DNA of 64,000 nt, from contig JAVDOI010000020.1 of NCBI GenBank assembly GCA_032191485.1, positions 3,134,111 to 3,198,110 on the forward strand, in the 5' to 3' direction. Source of the stretch: Leptoclinus maculatus. Lineage: Eukaryota; Chordata; Actinopteri; Perciformes; Stichaeidae. The notes under the pieces were generated by a model. The model made no database searches. It was not told the origin of the DNA and saw only the letters and a list, made by a program, of their open reading frames with translations. Below, piece by piece: positions 1-12,019 of this stretch; within the stretch, counting starts at the first letter, position 1; every line of letters starts with the position of its first letter. The translations under genes were made by a program, and so were the position numbers.

Positions 1-1689
1 AATAAATTCATCTTTACTGTCGTAGCAATAAAAGTCATCATGACGGCGTCACTGCTGAGCAAAAAATATTGCTAACATCAGAAACATCATCAGAAGAAAA
101 ATGTTGATGAAGACATAAATGTCTGAAACTGTTAATGTGTAGATGGATAGATGTCTTCTACTTCACCCTGTAAGCTGAACACACTGAACCTCAACACCAA
201 ACCAAATAGGCTGAGAGATTCTACACACAATCATATTATATGTGAAGCGTTATACACAATCCTATTCCTAAATGATCTTCAGCATATGAAACATAGGATT
301 GACACACATAATTCACTGACTCATTTGTAGAAGCATGTGACATGCTGTTGGCTGCTACAATTAAAATGTGATCTGTTTGGAGTGGAATGCGAGGTGAAGA
401 CGTTCATCTAGTGATCGCGTCAGGCCATGACTAGCTTTGTTTACATTATCTATGCAGCGAGGGCTAGCCATTACTCCATGTGCCATTGTGTCACACTACA
501 TTTCAGTCCATTACAAATGGAGCTGTTTTGAGAGTGCCTGAGAGTAAATACTGCACACGATAAAAGCGTAATTGCCAAAGCACCCGTGATGCGGTGTTGT
601 GACAACATCAGAGCTGATGGAGGATGAGAGGAATCACTTGTGTGTTAAAATTGCCATTCAAACTTGGTCAATCAATCGTAGCAGCCATTTAAATGTTAAT
701 GGTTAAAAATGAACTGCTACATTGTTGGTGGACGAGTGGCGCTCCGTCGACCAATGCACTGTTTATTCTCGAGCTGTTTAATTGCTGACAAGGGCATGTA
801 CCTTCCAGCAAAGCAACCACAGAACAAGAGACATTGATGGCTATTATTTCAGCTGAGAAATCACTGAATAAAAGATAAAATCAATCTGGCTGAGAGAGGT
901 CCTGCATTTATCATGAAATGACAGAGATATATGTCACGCATGGCAACAGTGCACATAAAGCTCATTATCATATGTCACGTCAGGCATGGAGCGTGAGTGC
1001 AGTTTCATTCAGGTGAAAAATCCCACAGCATGATCTCTGAAACACGGCGTTTCAAACGCCGCAGAGAGGCAGCTGCTCCTTGTGAATCACACAGCCATAC
1101 AGTATGTCAGAGCCAATTGAAATCAAAGTGAAATGGGAAGTCCCGACAACAAAAGCGTCTCACATTAAACTGCAATTTCATACTGGAAGCAAACCAGCGT
1201 TACTCTCAGGCAGCGAGTCGTGACGAGTGTCCAGGGCTTTGAATGTAAGCCGCGGTGGACGGGAATGTGTTTCAGAAAGGATGAGGGCTGAACAAGAGAA
1301 ATGCATTATCCTCACCCTCTAAAAAGACATATTTATCTTTTGTACCATAAACTACCTCTATACACTCTCTCTCACTTAGCATCTTACTCCCTCTTACTCA
1401 CCACTCTTACTTTTATAACACCTCTTTCAGCTAAATGCTTTGTATCCCCCACCTTCTCTCACCTTCCTCCTTCTTTGCAGCATTCCCTCCGACTTCTTAA
1501 GGAAGAATTCAACTCAGTCTGTTCCCACCCAGGTCGCACCTTCACCTCCTGTGTCCGACTTCTATTTTGCCTTGCTATGTCTACTTTGGGTTGACAATAT
1601 AACAGTAACTGTCATCACATTGCATCATTTCTGACTTGAAATGGTGTTATTTGATCAGAGTCTGATCAGAGCTTTTGTTGTTAAATACA
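1..1689. other. No gene recognised
   Basis: Unique-looking, AT-rich vertebrate DNA. The only longish open frames (about 1301-1634) are in a pyrimidine-rich stretch, show no recognisable domain and have no convincing splice sites. No repeat was identified with confidence. Confidence 0.5.
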
Positions 1690-1965
1690 GAGACTTGGTC
1701 AGTGCCCCTCGGCGTCTGATACCGACGCAGCGAGGCCCCCTGTAGCTTCTGAACAGTATGAGGCGCAACGGGGCTTTCCAACTAACTCCAGAGTAAACCC
1801 GTTCATGTCATTATTAGACGCTCAGAGCAACTGATGGAGTGTAAAGAGCTAGAAAGAGTAGGAAAGTTGGAGGGGTCAAACAAACACAGGACTTTCACAC
1901 AGGAGACTGCTGTCCATGTGAAACCAAGTCAACGTTGACTTATTTTACCTTACTATTGTATTATA
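1690..1965. repeat. Old interspersed repeat (fish type)
   Basis: A block describing a CpG-bearing sequence around 'ctgataccgacgcag' followed by 'acacaggagactgctgtcc' and 'tgtgaaacca'. The second part resembles 8345-8420 ('acccaggagattgctgat', 'gtgtgaaccacgaag'), so the two loci look like diverged copies of one family. The family class is not known to me; no inverted ends or coding remnants were seen. Confidence 0.4.
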
Positions 1966-4380
1966 CAACCAGAGAAGTATATAAAAGTAATCTGCAGCAG
2001 TTACATATATACTCAACATTTAATATTTGAGACATCTAGCCCCTTTCCTCACTCTCCCTTCATGTCCAAGCTCTTTGACAGGCCTGTCTGCTCTGCATGT
2101 CATCCCTGGACACCATGGGAGAGAGGGCTGAGCTAAGACAAATAGGTGGGTGGAGGATGAGAGAGAGGGGGGGGGGCTTTCAAGTTTGTAAGGGTCGGCT
2201 GGGTCAGACACATATGAATCATGACTCCCAATTGATAGGTTAGATAAGCTCATCTGATCATGAGAGGGAGAAAAACTTTATTTTTAAACGTTTGGCTGCA
2301 GAGACAGACATGCCACATGCGGCGTAGATGTATGTGTACTTTGACGCACACTGCCACCCATATATTATATGTAGAAAGAGTAATTCTCAACGCTGCATTC
2401 AGCCTAAATGATTGAAGGAAGGATTGTTTGCAATGCGATTACTTGTGTTTAATCCCCTTTACGGTACAGAAAACAGAACAACTTGCCTTGTTTTGCGTAG
2501 GATGATAGAAAATAGATATAGCGGTGCTTTCTCCGGGACACGATTACAACAGTCAGGCTATGCAATAGGATGCATCACGCACACAAAGACAAGCCTGCGC
2601 TCACAACAGACACAAAAAGGGTTAACCTAGCCGTAAACAAGCCGTAATGAAAGAGGCGGATTGCCAAGACGGAGAGAAGAGATGAGGAGAAAAGGAAGAA
2701 GGGGCAGGAAGGATGTTCAAAGGGTTTGTTGTGGCATTTGAAAGGGGAATTTACAACAGGAAACACACACAACAGCGGGGCTTTGAAGTGCTCACATGCC
2801 TTGATTAGCTGGAGAGAGTTTAACACCCCCCGCTGCACATGTTGTTGCTATGATACTCGCACCACGCAGGGGATGTGGTGATAGTCAGGGGCTCAGCTGG
2901 AGCTGTCTTCATAGGTGTGTGTGTGTGTGTAGGCAGGGAGTGTGTAGATGTGCCTATAAATGTCTGTAACGTTTGAGGGTGTGCACAAGTAATATGTGTG
3001 CATGAGCAACTCATGTGGGTGGAATGTCGCACGTCAGAGCAGTGTCGGAGTGTGTACGTACTATATGTGTGTGTGTGTGCGCTCATGGGCCAGACTGTGG
3101 GCATATTTGGATTGACAGCTCCCGCTGTGAAGGGTGCAGCAGAGTCAACTGGTGTGTGTTCTTAGAGAGCTCCACTGATGCCCTCTCCTCGCTCCTCTTC
3201 CTCCTCTTCCCTCCCACCTCCTTCTGCTGTGATCCTAATCAGGAGAGAAAGGCCAGCTTAGGAGCTTCAGCATGTGGTCGCTGGGCAACTTCCTCCTGTG
3301 GAAACCGAAATGAGAAGGCAGACGAGACTCCAAGTATTAATACAAACATCTTTCAAATGGAATGTTTACTTGAGATATGATTTATATTCAACACATAAAG
3401 TTATACCAATCTACATCAAGGGATAACTCTCATTACAACTCGGATCTTAAATTAAAAGTTTTGCTCATCATTTCTATCAAATTTGTTTTGACAATTTCTG
3501 ATTGTTTGACTGCTCATGTCCCTTTGCCCTGTTGGACTTGCATGTCCACTGTTGATATTACAAATGTGAATAACAGCCTAAACCAAAACGCACCTTGCAA
3601 AAGTGTTTATAGTCGTTGTTTAGTTTAGTGAAAAGCAATCTGTCAAAAAAAAGGGGTGACATGTGTTAAATATGCGGATAATGGCACACGTTTTAAGACA
3701 ATCTTCTTCTTGTAGTTTGAGGTGAGAATGCTTTCAGTTTGATCGGGGTGCAGACAAAACAACCACAACAAAACCAGCTGGAGATCCGTTTCTCACCCAA
3801 GGTCTATTTATGGTGTGACGATTCACAAAATGGTGTGATATGCGTATGTGGCAAATATATATAGATCCAAACTCTGAAGTAAACACATATACTGTACCTG
3901 ATTTATCTGCTGATCATCACACTGCTTCCCCCGTCACATGAAGGTACAGAGCGCCTTGTTTCTCAGGTGACACATGAAGATGTCAGATGAGTCGCAGTGT
4001 TGACGTATCTTTCTCACACCCTGCTGTGCCCGCTCCGTGATTAAAGGAAAAGAGGATGTGTTTGTGCATCCTGCTGTGTGAGTTTGTGTGCTGGTATGTG
4101 AACATGTATGTCTCTCTGCGCTGAGGTCACCACAGCAAATAGCTGTGCATTATCCCAGCTGGATCTCCAGGGAGCAGGGTCAGCATGTTGAGAGGCACCG
4201 GCTGAGGAAGACGTGGGAGGAAAAGGGACGGTGAGTGGAAGAATAGAAGGGATAAAAGGTTCTGCTATGATGGACTGCATGATATGTTCGGGCCATGTGA
4301 TGGAGTGTGTTTCGTGACGAGACTCATACGGCTTTGGTTAAAGGGCAAGAGAACCACTTAAGCCCGAGCACCCCCTTTTT
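1966..4380. other. No gene recognised; GT-rich
   Basis: Contains short (GT)n runs near 2917 and 3066, a G8-9 run near 2169 and a CT-rich stretch near 3180-3230. The open frames here are products of these simple repeats. At 4371-4385 there is a tiny perfect hairpin (CCCCC, five T, GGGGG). Confidence 0.5.
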
Positions 4381-5028
4381 GGGGGCTGTGGAGAAAGTTT
4401 AGCATATACCGTTGAAAAAAATGCACTTATCACGAACGAATATAATGATGTTGCACATCTGATTAAACAGCAGAACCTGGGCTACAAGGATATGTCAGCC
4501 GTTTTTACATGCTCCAAACACAACTCAAACAACAACTAAATTAATTACCAAATATCAAAATCCATATAGCGCCACCTAGTCAACCCACTCGCCACATTTC
4601 TGGCTCTACCGCTGTGGTATTTTACACACGATAGGCCTTTCTCAATATGCGTACTTCTCTGTACTTGTGAACTCGTGGACTTGTGAAACGTCATCAGTCT
4701 CAGCCCAAGTACTGTTCCAATTCAAAGTTCGCATCGAGCCAAGCACGGTCCAAATGCCCGGATGTGGCTCGCTCCGCCCATTTTACCGGGGATGCATCGG
4801 AGGTGACTTGTCTGTACTTGAGACAGCCAAATATCCCAGAATGCATTTTGCACCAGCAACAGGAAACAATGGCGGAGGAGAAATCACACAACTGTCACAC
4901 AATAGCTAAATTCTATTGGCTCTAACGCTTCAAATGAGGTGTCAATCACTGAAACCGACCAATGGGTTGCTGAGATAGAGCCCACAGGGGGCTGATATAG
5001 AGGAAAAACTCCAGTACGCAGAGAGACT
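4381..5028. other. Repeat-like flank of MITE, no gene
   Basis: The stretch 4640-4900 ('tgcgtacttctctgtacttg', 'gtacttgagacagcc', 'aatcccagaatgcattttgc'-like text) looks like a dispersed fish repeat rather than unique DNA, but ends could not be set. The overlapping short open frames on both strands at 4667-4925 have no known domain. Confidence 0.3.
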
Positions 5029-5492
5029 GTACATCCCAAGTCTCTTATTTGTCATTTCCTCGCTCCTCGCTTGAACCGGAAGTTGTTCTGCACCGCCATA
5101 TTGACAAAGCTCTTATTTAGCTCAGAGGAGCGAGAATCGAGGAGGGAGGAGAGACCTCCGAGGAGCCATGGGCGAGGACGCACGAGAACAGACTTCCAGG
5201 AAGTCTTTTAACGGCCGACACGCCCCCTCATTGTTCATCAGTTATGTGATTGGACGCTGCAGCCGATCGAACTGACTGACTGGAGTTTCATACCCGAGTG
5301 AAGACAGATCGCAGATCAAACTCTAGTTTATATTTGATTAGTTTTCTGATTCACTGTCTGGTTTAAATATATGTTCATTGTAAACTGAACAACAAAAGGC
5401 CCACAAACATCTTTCTTCATCTTTCTTCATTTCCTCAATAACTTTTATTATGGATACAATTAAAGTCAGAGAGACCTGGAGAGACGAAACAC

Positions 5493-5537
<45 letters not shown>

Positions 5538-6186
5538 CTGGAGAGACGAAACACTTTTTACATCATTTATCATCATTTTCATTCAGTCACGTGGAGGCGG
5601 ATCATTCCTGAGTGTCTGGTTTGATGAGTTTTATCATTTAAATTGAAGCCTAATACATTTATTCCAGTATTCAAGAGAAACCATAATCATATTTTGGGTT
5701 AATAAATAATGACGTCACAATCTGAATTTCAAAATGTACAGACGCATTTCTGCCGGTAGAAATCGGTCATGCGCTCATAAACAGGACGCAGTTTGTTAAA
5801 GAGGTAACAGACTACAGAGAGAAAACACCTCTACTGTGATGATCACTGTGTGTCTATTAGTTATTACTATTATTAGTTACTATTATTAAGTACAGTGATC
5901 ATGTGAACAGACACAAACTTCTCAAAAGTCTCTCCAGCTGTTAAAGCCGACTGACAGCTGATCCAGCTGTGATCAGCTGTGATCAGCGGCCGCCGTCATC
6001 AGCAACAGACGTCGCTTCACGTGACGCAACTGAGGAAAGGACGTCTCATGTCTCTTAAAACATATTTCCTCGTTTCCTCTCTCCTCGCATGGTTTCCTCC
6101 ATGCATCCCTGGTGGGAGGGACTAAGACGCAAGGAAAGGACCCAAGTGAGGGAAACGGGGATGCAATTAAGAGACTTGGGATGTAC
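5029..6186. mobile_element. MITE-like inverted-repeat DNA transposon
   Basis: The two ends form a 19-bp inverted repeat: GTACATCCCAAGTCTCTTA at 5029-5047 and its complement at 6168-6186. The string TGTAC flanks the 'atcccaag' core on both sides and may be a 5-bp target-site duplication or part of the ends. The inner subterminal regions are also loosely complementary and contain several 'ctcgctcctcgc'-like motifs. There is no transposase frame, so this is a non-autonomous element. Inside, a 17-bp sequence 'ggagagacgaaacactt' occurs on both sides of an (AT)n tract. Superfamily not determined. Confidence 0.6.
5495..5534. repeat. (AT)n microsatellite
   Basis: About 19-20 uninterrupted AT dinucleotides inside the MITE-like element, bounded by duplicated 'ggagagacgaaacactt' sequence. 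Confidence 0.95.
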
Positions 6187-8040
6187 CCACAGAGAGGACT
6201 CAGAGAGGATTCTGGCTTTCAAAATAAAGCTAAAACTGCTGTATTTGGATGTATTGATCACCATTAGTGATATACAAGTGAAATATATAGTTTGGTACAT
6301 GAGAAAATTCAAATGGCACAGATGGTGCCAAAATGACCATTTTGGAGACCTCGTCTGAACTCTGTACTAAAACCTCTCTAATCTTGTTCTGCTTCACTTT
6401 ATCAAAGTCAAACTTTGCAGAGAGACTGTTCACATATTGTGCTATGAGGAGAGGTTTAGACCTGCAGCTGCATCATTCCAAAGAAATAATTATCCTGTAA
6501 GTGCTTTTTATTTTTTAGGCGAACCTGAAACTTTTCAATTTGTGCTGTGTCCCATCTTCACTTACTCTTAACCAGTAACATATATACTGATATCTACACA
6601 TCTGAACAAATCTCACAAGTGTTCCCTTTATTACAACACCAAATTATTCAAATAGACCTTGTGGTTGTAGAGATATAATCTTTTTAGTATGGGTATGCAA
6701 TTTTCGAGCAGAGGCCTAAAAAGTAGGTCTGTTTTGAACAGGTGTGTTCACAGGTGACAGTCTGTGCTCTATTCATTGTTATGAACTCAGTGTCTCACCA
6801 TGATACAAAAGTATAATGAGGAATGTGTGACAACCAATCAGATTTCGGTCCGTTTGGATCTTGTAGCCTGTAAACTGAATTACAAGGTGACATCCAAATA
6901 GGTTTTGATGTTTGGTGTTGCCTTTTTTTAATTTTAATTAAAATTAATTCCAAAAATTAAAAGGGAAATTGTATTAATCTTGGTGGTCAAATTGTGTAAA
7001 TGTGCTGGGATGTATCCGTGTTTGCAGACATGAAGATTTAGAAATACTTGTATTTTGATATTGTTGTGTGTGTGGGAACACAACACACATTTACTTCACT
7101 GAAATGTGTAAGCTCCCTTTTCTTTTTCTTCTTGTTACTCTCTGCCCCACCATGCTGATAAGAACACTGTCATATTGAAAGTGGAGCTGTGGGATGCTAG
7201 TTAGCCACTCTGCGTGGGGCTGATGTTCAGGGCCTAACAAGAGCCATGGCTGAGCGAGACTGATGGTGGGAAGATGGAGCTTCAAATCCCTTTACTGTTG
7301 CATTTCATCTGAAGTTGTTAGGGCCTGCTAGTTCCTGCCAATTGAGTGACAGGTTTCTCTCTGTGCTTGTTTGACTCTGAGGGGTTTTTGTTTGTCACTA
7401 TTCTCGGCATCTCTTTCACTCTCTCACCGCTCCCTAATGCTGTTAACCTTTCCCCATTTAGTGTTGTCCCAATCTCTGACTCGTTAATTTGTGGAGAGTC
7501 TGCCAAATGTAACCAAGCTCTACCTCCAAACCCCCAAAAAGCTGTCTGCCCAGGCCCCCCCCCCCCCCTGTGTGGCTAACAGCGGGGGGAGCTCCACCAC
7601 CACAGCGTGCCTTGTCATTCACAACTGTGACTCTTCTCACAAGTTCCAATGAAAACAAACAGCTGAGACAAGGACCAGACCTGTACAGCAAATGACAAGT
7701 GTGAGGATTTTACTTGACCTCTTGAATGCACCATCTTTTCATGATATTGTTATAAATTCAGTGACGGCTGTTTGCCTCTGTGACTTTGTCAGCGGTCCAT
7801 TTCAAAGGATGCACACCTAAACCTTGATCTCTGCTCAGGCATCTGTACAGTTATCTGATACCAAGTACTGTCTGATACGAGTGCGTTAAAAACAAAAATG
7901 CATATAGTATTATTATTTTTCAACAACTGTATGAATCTGTATGGATGTGAGATGATTGCTACACTCCTACTACGCTCTCCTACGCTACTCATCGATTCTG
8001 GATGCAGTGATAATTATTTTACAGAGCTGATGATGGAATT
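6187..8040. other. No gene recognised
   Basis: AT-rich unique-looking DNA with a poly-C run (about 7557-7568) and no domain-bearing frame. The opposing frames at 7346-7691 lie over the same poly-C/poly-G stretch and are not convincing. Confidence 0.5.
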
Positions 8041-8840
8041 AGCTAACGAGTGAGATATCTCGCTTCTTTCTCGGCTCTGTTGAAAGTTGCACATGTGCAG
8101 TACCGATCGGGCGGGATGTACTCGGGATCGGGTAGCGAGTGATGCATGTCCTGTCGCCTAAAAGTTGTTCGTTCAGCCCTAAAAGTTGTTCGTTCAGCCC
8201 TGTCGCCTAAAAGTTATTCAACAAAACGGCATTGTGAATTACTTTTCAAGGGAAACATATTTGTCGTGGATTACATTTGCTTTTGACGAATCACAAATAC
8301 GTTTTAGAAACTAGAAATCGGCATAGATAGGAAGTTAGGGTGGTCTATGGGTCACAAAACACAGGGTTTGCAATTCACCCAGGAGATTGCTGATTGTGTC
8401 CCGTGTGAACCACGAAGTTTCGTTGTCTGAACCTAACCAAATACTTTTGTATCATTTTTGTTTAGTCATTTTTCATGTCAAACCATGTTTTTTTTTTACC
8501 AAACCTAGTTTTGTTGCCTAAATCTTATATGAACAGAGTCGTTTTGTACTATTTTTAGTTTTGCTGCGGTTTCACGCGGTTTAAAACGAAAGTAATCCGT
8601 GATGAAATACCTTCCGCATGAAATGTAATTGGGAGTGCAGTTTAGTTGTATGGGAACGTCATTTTGTAGGAGACTGGGTTGCTTCTTGTGTAGAGTAAAT
8701 TAACTAATAAATGAAAAAGTTAAAGTGATATCGGATCGGTGGACTCGTGTACTCGCAGATACCCAATCAAGCATTATTATTTATTTAGGCTACAGGCATT
8801 TCCGCTGCTGGTATTGGTATCGTAACAACTCTAGCTCAGA
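8041..8840. repeat. Mosaic of old fish repeats
   Basis: Contains a local duplication (8156-8218, 'cctaaaagttgttcgttcag' in two and a half copies). It also holds a block 8340-8620 related to the sequence at 1880-1960 and to the 'aggtttaggcaacaaaac'-type fish repeat (compare 19150-19190 and 38990-39030). A block at 8720-8835 ('atcggatcggtggactcg', 'ggtattggtatcg') is like a very common teleost dispersed repeat. Families named by resemblance only. Confidence 0.4.
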
Positions 8841-10491
8841 TCTAAATGACCTGTCGGTTATCTCTGTTTTAGGAGATTAAAAAAAGTAAGTCAATATATA
8901 GTCAATATGTTTCTGTCAGGGAGGAGTAAAGACATATAGCACACAGTTGTCACTGCCATCAGCTTACTCATAATGGCTCTTCTGTCCCCCAACTGTCCCT
9001 TCCACACAGGCTGTCTGTGTGTGTGTGTGTGTGTGTGTGGTGCTTATTTTGTTCCTCTCACATGCTCTCTCCCTGACAACCTAATTACTGCTTTCAGCGA
9101 TACACTGACACACGGATCGAAAATTGCAAATGGGAATGCGGCTCATTTTTGACAGGGTGGTGGTTTATGAGATGTTTGTGTGGGAGATTTTTTTTTCTTC
9201 CTGTTTTTGTTTTTCCTTCTCAGTATTATGGGTAATTATTTACATTTCTGGTGTCACTGAGAAGAAATGGAAGAGAGCGACTGAGAAGAAGAAAGAAGAC
9301 GACGCTCTCTTTCTGACTGCCAGTCGAGTAGCTCCAAGCATTTGTACTGCAAGCAACTTGATTGATGGATTGATCTATTCTCAGCCATGGTGGCAGGTGT
9401 TCTTTTAACAACATTACGCCATGTTGATGAGGTAACACAGCTAGGGAGTGATAATTAGGGGAAATTAAATAGTAAAAGAAAATGACTTCCAAGCAATCTC
9501 TTGAAACATTTGTCCCTGTGCCTTTTTCCCTTGTGTCTTTTTCCCCTGCGTCTATGATTTGTATGTAGAGTTGTTTGTTGATGCCCATTTCATTTGATGC
9601 CAAGTTCATTTGCGCTCAGTTTTGGCTGAAAACAATGTGTTCGGTTCTATATTGAGTGAGTTGACGATTGATTTGATGCCGTGTGAAGACACAAGGATTT
9701 TACGCTGTAGGCCACTTATTGTGAGATATGGTATAGGGACACATTCTCACGTAGAGTTTCTTGCAGTTTTTCTTCTTGTATTTGATATTTGTATGCTTTA
9801 TAGTTGCCAAACAAGTGAGAGACAGTAGAACAGCAAGCACTGTGTTTCAGTTTTTAAACTGAAACAAACTCCAGGAAATACCTCAGCACTGCTGTTTTAA
9901 TCACAAACTTTCACAGCAGCAACGTTTGTTGACTCCGAGTCTCTTTTTATTACCTGTTGCAAGCGATGCCCATCCACACTGCTGAAATTCTTTTTTACCA
10001 ACCTAAAATGTGCAGAAAAACTGAGTGTGAGTGGGAAAAAAAATCAATGAGTGGATGGGTCGAATTTCTCTTTCTGGCTCTGAGTGGCTGAAGGTGTTTC
10101 ATTGGTATCACGATGAGTTTTTGCCTCAATGGAGGAACCTAAACAGTGACTGTGGCCCCCCAACAATTGAATGAAAGGACTTGTAGCGATCAGCTCAGAA
10201 TAAAAAAGAATGAGCTGCTGTGAACCAGGGGAACAAGAATAGCCAATACAAACTATATGAAGCACTCTAACCTCAGCTTTTAAACAGAATGACAAAGCCA
10301 AAATTCTCAAAAGATTAAAATCTCTTCTTAGTTTTTAAAATTTGAATAAATTATTGATATATTTCTTTCCATATTGAAAGAAAAAAAATGACAATGGCAT
10401 TACTGTCAAAGCAGTGGGAGATGCACTTGTGTTATTAAGGCCATATCTTTCCCTGGACTTATTCAAGCTGCTGTGTATCTCTTTGACATAG
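8841..10491. other. No gene recognised; (GT)n at 9017-9039
   Basis: AT-rich DNA with an 11-unit GT microsatellite. The longest frames (minus strand 9226-9609 and plus strand 9124-9408) overlap on opposite strands, contain no known motif and lack convincing exon borders. Confidence 0.5.
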
Positions 10492-10760
10492 TCACAGCAG
10501 CTGCATGCAAATGGAGACACACCTAAGGAACAGGAATGGTGACGCTAAAACCAGTTACCTGGCCCTGCTGCTCACCAGCTACACGAGGACCAAAGAAGTG
10601 GACAGTGAGGCTGTGACAGTGTTCTTCTGTGACCGGTGAGTACATACTTCTTTAATAGACTATTAACGTAACATAGAATTCATTATTAATATCATTTTTA
10701 TATATTATATCTTTTCATTTCTTTTTCAGGAGATTCTTAGCACTTGCTATTATTAATTAA
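10492..10760 (+). CDS. Unidentified two-exon coding-like segment
   Basis: A 144-bp open segment (10492-10635) is preceded by a polypyrimidine acceptor ending in 'gacatag' and followed by a strong donor GTGAGT. After a 94-bp intron an acceptor 'ctttttcag' at 10729 leads in frame into a short terminal segment ending at TAA (10758-10760). The joined frame has codon choice typical of real vertebrate exons (CTG, GTG, ACC, AGC) and includes 'TSYLALLLTSYTRTKEVDSE' and 'VTVFFCDRRFLALAIIN' at the C terminus. I do not recognise the family. Upstream exons were not found, so it may be the end of a plus-strand gene, a pseudogene or a chance structure. Confidence 0.35.
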
Positions 10761-11750
10761 GCTCCCCCTCAGCTCCCCCACCCACCTTAATTGTAACTAG
10801 GGCTGGTGATATAGCTAAAAATGTTTCATTTTACCAGGAGAAAAAACTGGTTGAATTTAATCACTTTAATATTTATTGTTTTAAAATTTTAGTTAAAAGT
10901 CATTTTCATTATTAAAATTAAGTGTGAAGGGACTGTTTGGTGGGCGGAGTTGGAACATGGGTACAGGCAGAGTGGAGAAACCTGCTGCTCAGAAAAACAG
11001 CCCTCTGAGCATCGATGATAAGACCAAGAAGAAGAAGAAGGTCTTCGTCAGGGTCGGTAGATTTTTCTAAATTGTGCTAGACTTTTATTTAAATTCTTTA
11101 TTGCTACTAACACAACCCAAGCAACTGTCTGTTGATGAAAATGAAACGGTGGTGATGCACCTGGTGGTTTTCATTCAGCCCCATGAGACCAGTGAATCAT
11201 TCAAGCCTTTTGCAATCAATTCCCTGTGTGGTCCTCAGAAAAATATGCTATTTTTCAAGTATTTACTCTTCAGAACCCATTCATCTTCTATGAAATGAAC
11301 AATGTAGCTGATGTACGGCTCACATGTGCGACTCTGCTTGATTTTGGAGGTTGCATGTTTCCATGTCACTTAGCATGCTCCAGTATCAAGGGATATGAGA
11401 GGTTGTTTATGTGGCAGGGAGGGAGCATGCTTGGGGTTTGTTCATGCAACCGAACTTTGCGCAATCAATATTTGCTTTTGTTTCATTTAATGCATTTAAA
11501 TTAAACTATTAGTCATTCTATCGAAGAATGTTCTTATTGCTATTGATGTCAATAGCGATACACATCACTATCCTTTCATTGCCCAGGCTTAAATGTTATA
11601 GCATTCAGCAGCACACTCTTCTATCACATGAACAGATCATTTGCCAGCACCCTCTTCAATAGAAATTCACTATAATTACAGCCCTCTGCTTGCACAGTAA
11701 CTTCTCCCATAACTTGCAGTCCACACTACTGCTCTGTCTGAGCAAAAGGA
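10761..11750. other. No gene recognised
   Basis: AT-rich DNA after the unidentified exons. Open frames at 11074-11504 have no recognisable domain or splice context. Confidence 0.45.
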
Positions 11751-12019
11751 CATTACATTACATTACAGTCATTTAGCAGACGCTTTTATCCAAAGCGACT
11801 TACAATAAGTGTATTCAACATCAGTTGACACAACTACTAGTCACCAGAAGTCATAAGTGCATCTCCTTTTTTCAAACAAGCATCTAAGATCATAAACCAG
11901 AGCCAAAGTACAGTGTAGAAACAAACGAATGCAATAAGTGCCACAAACTAATACGAATACAATAAGTGCAACAAACTAGTATGAAAACAATACATGCTAA
12001 GTAAGTGCTAAGTGGAAGG

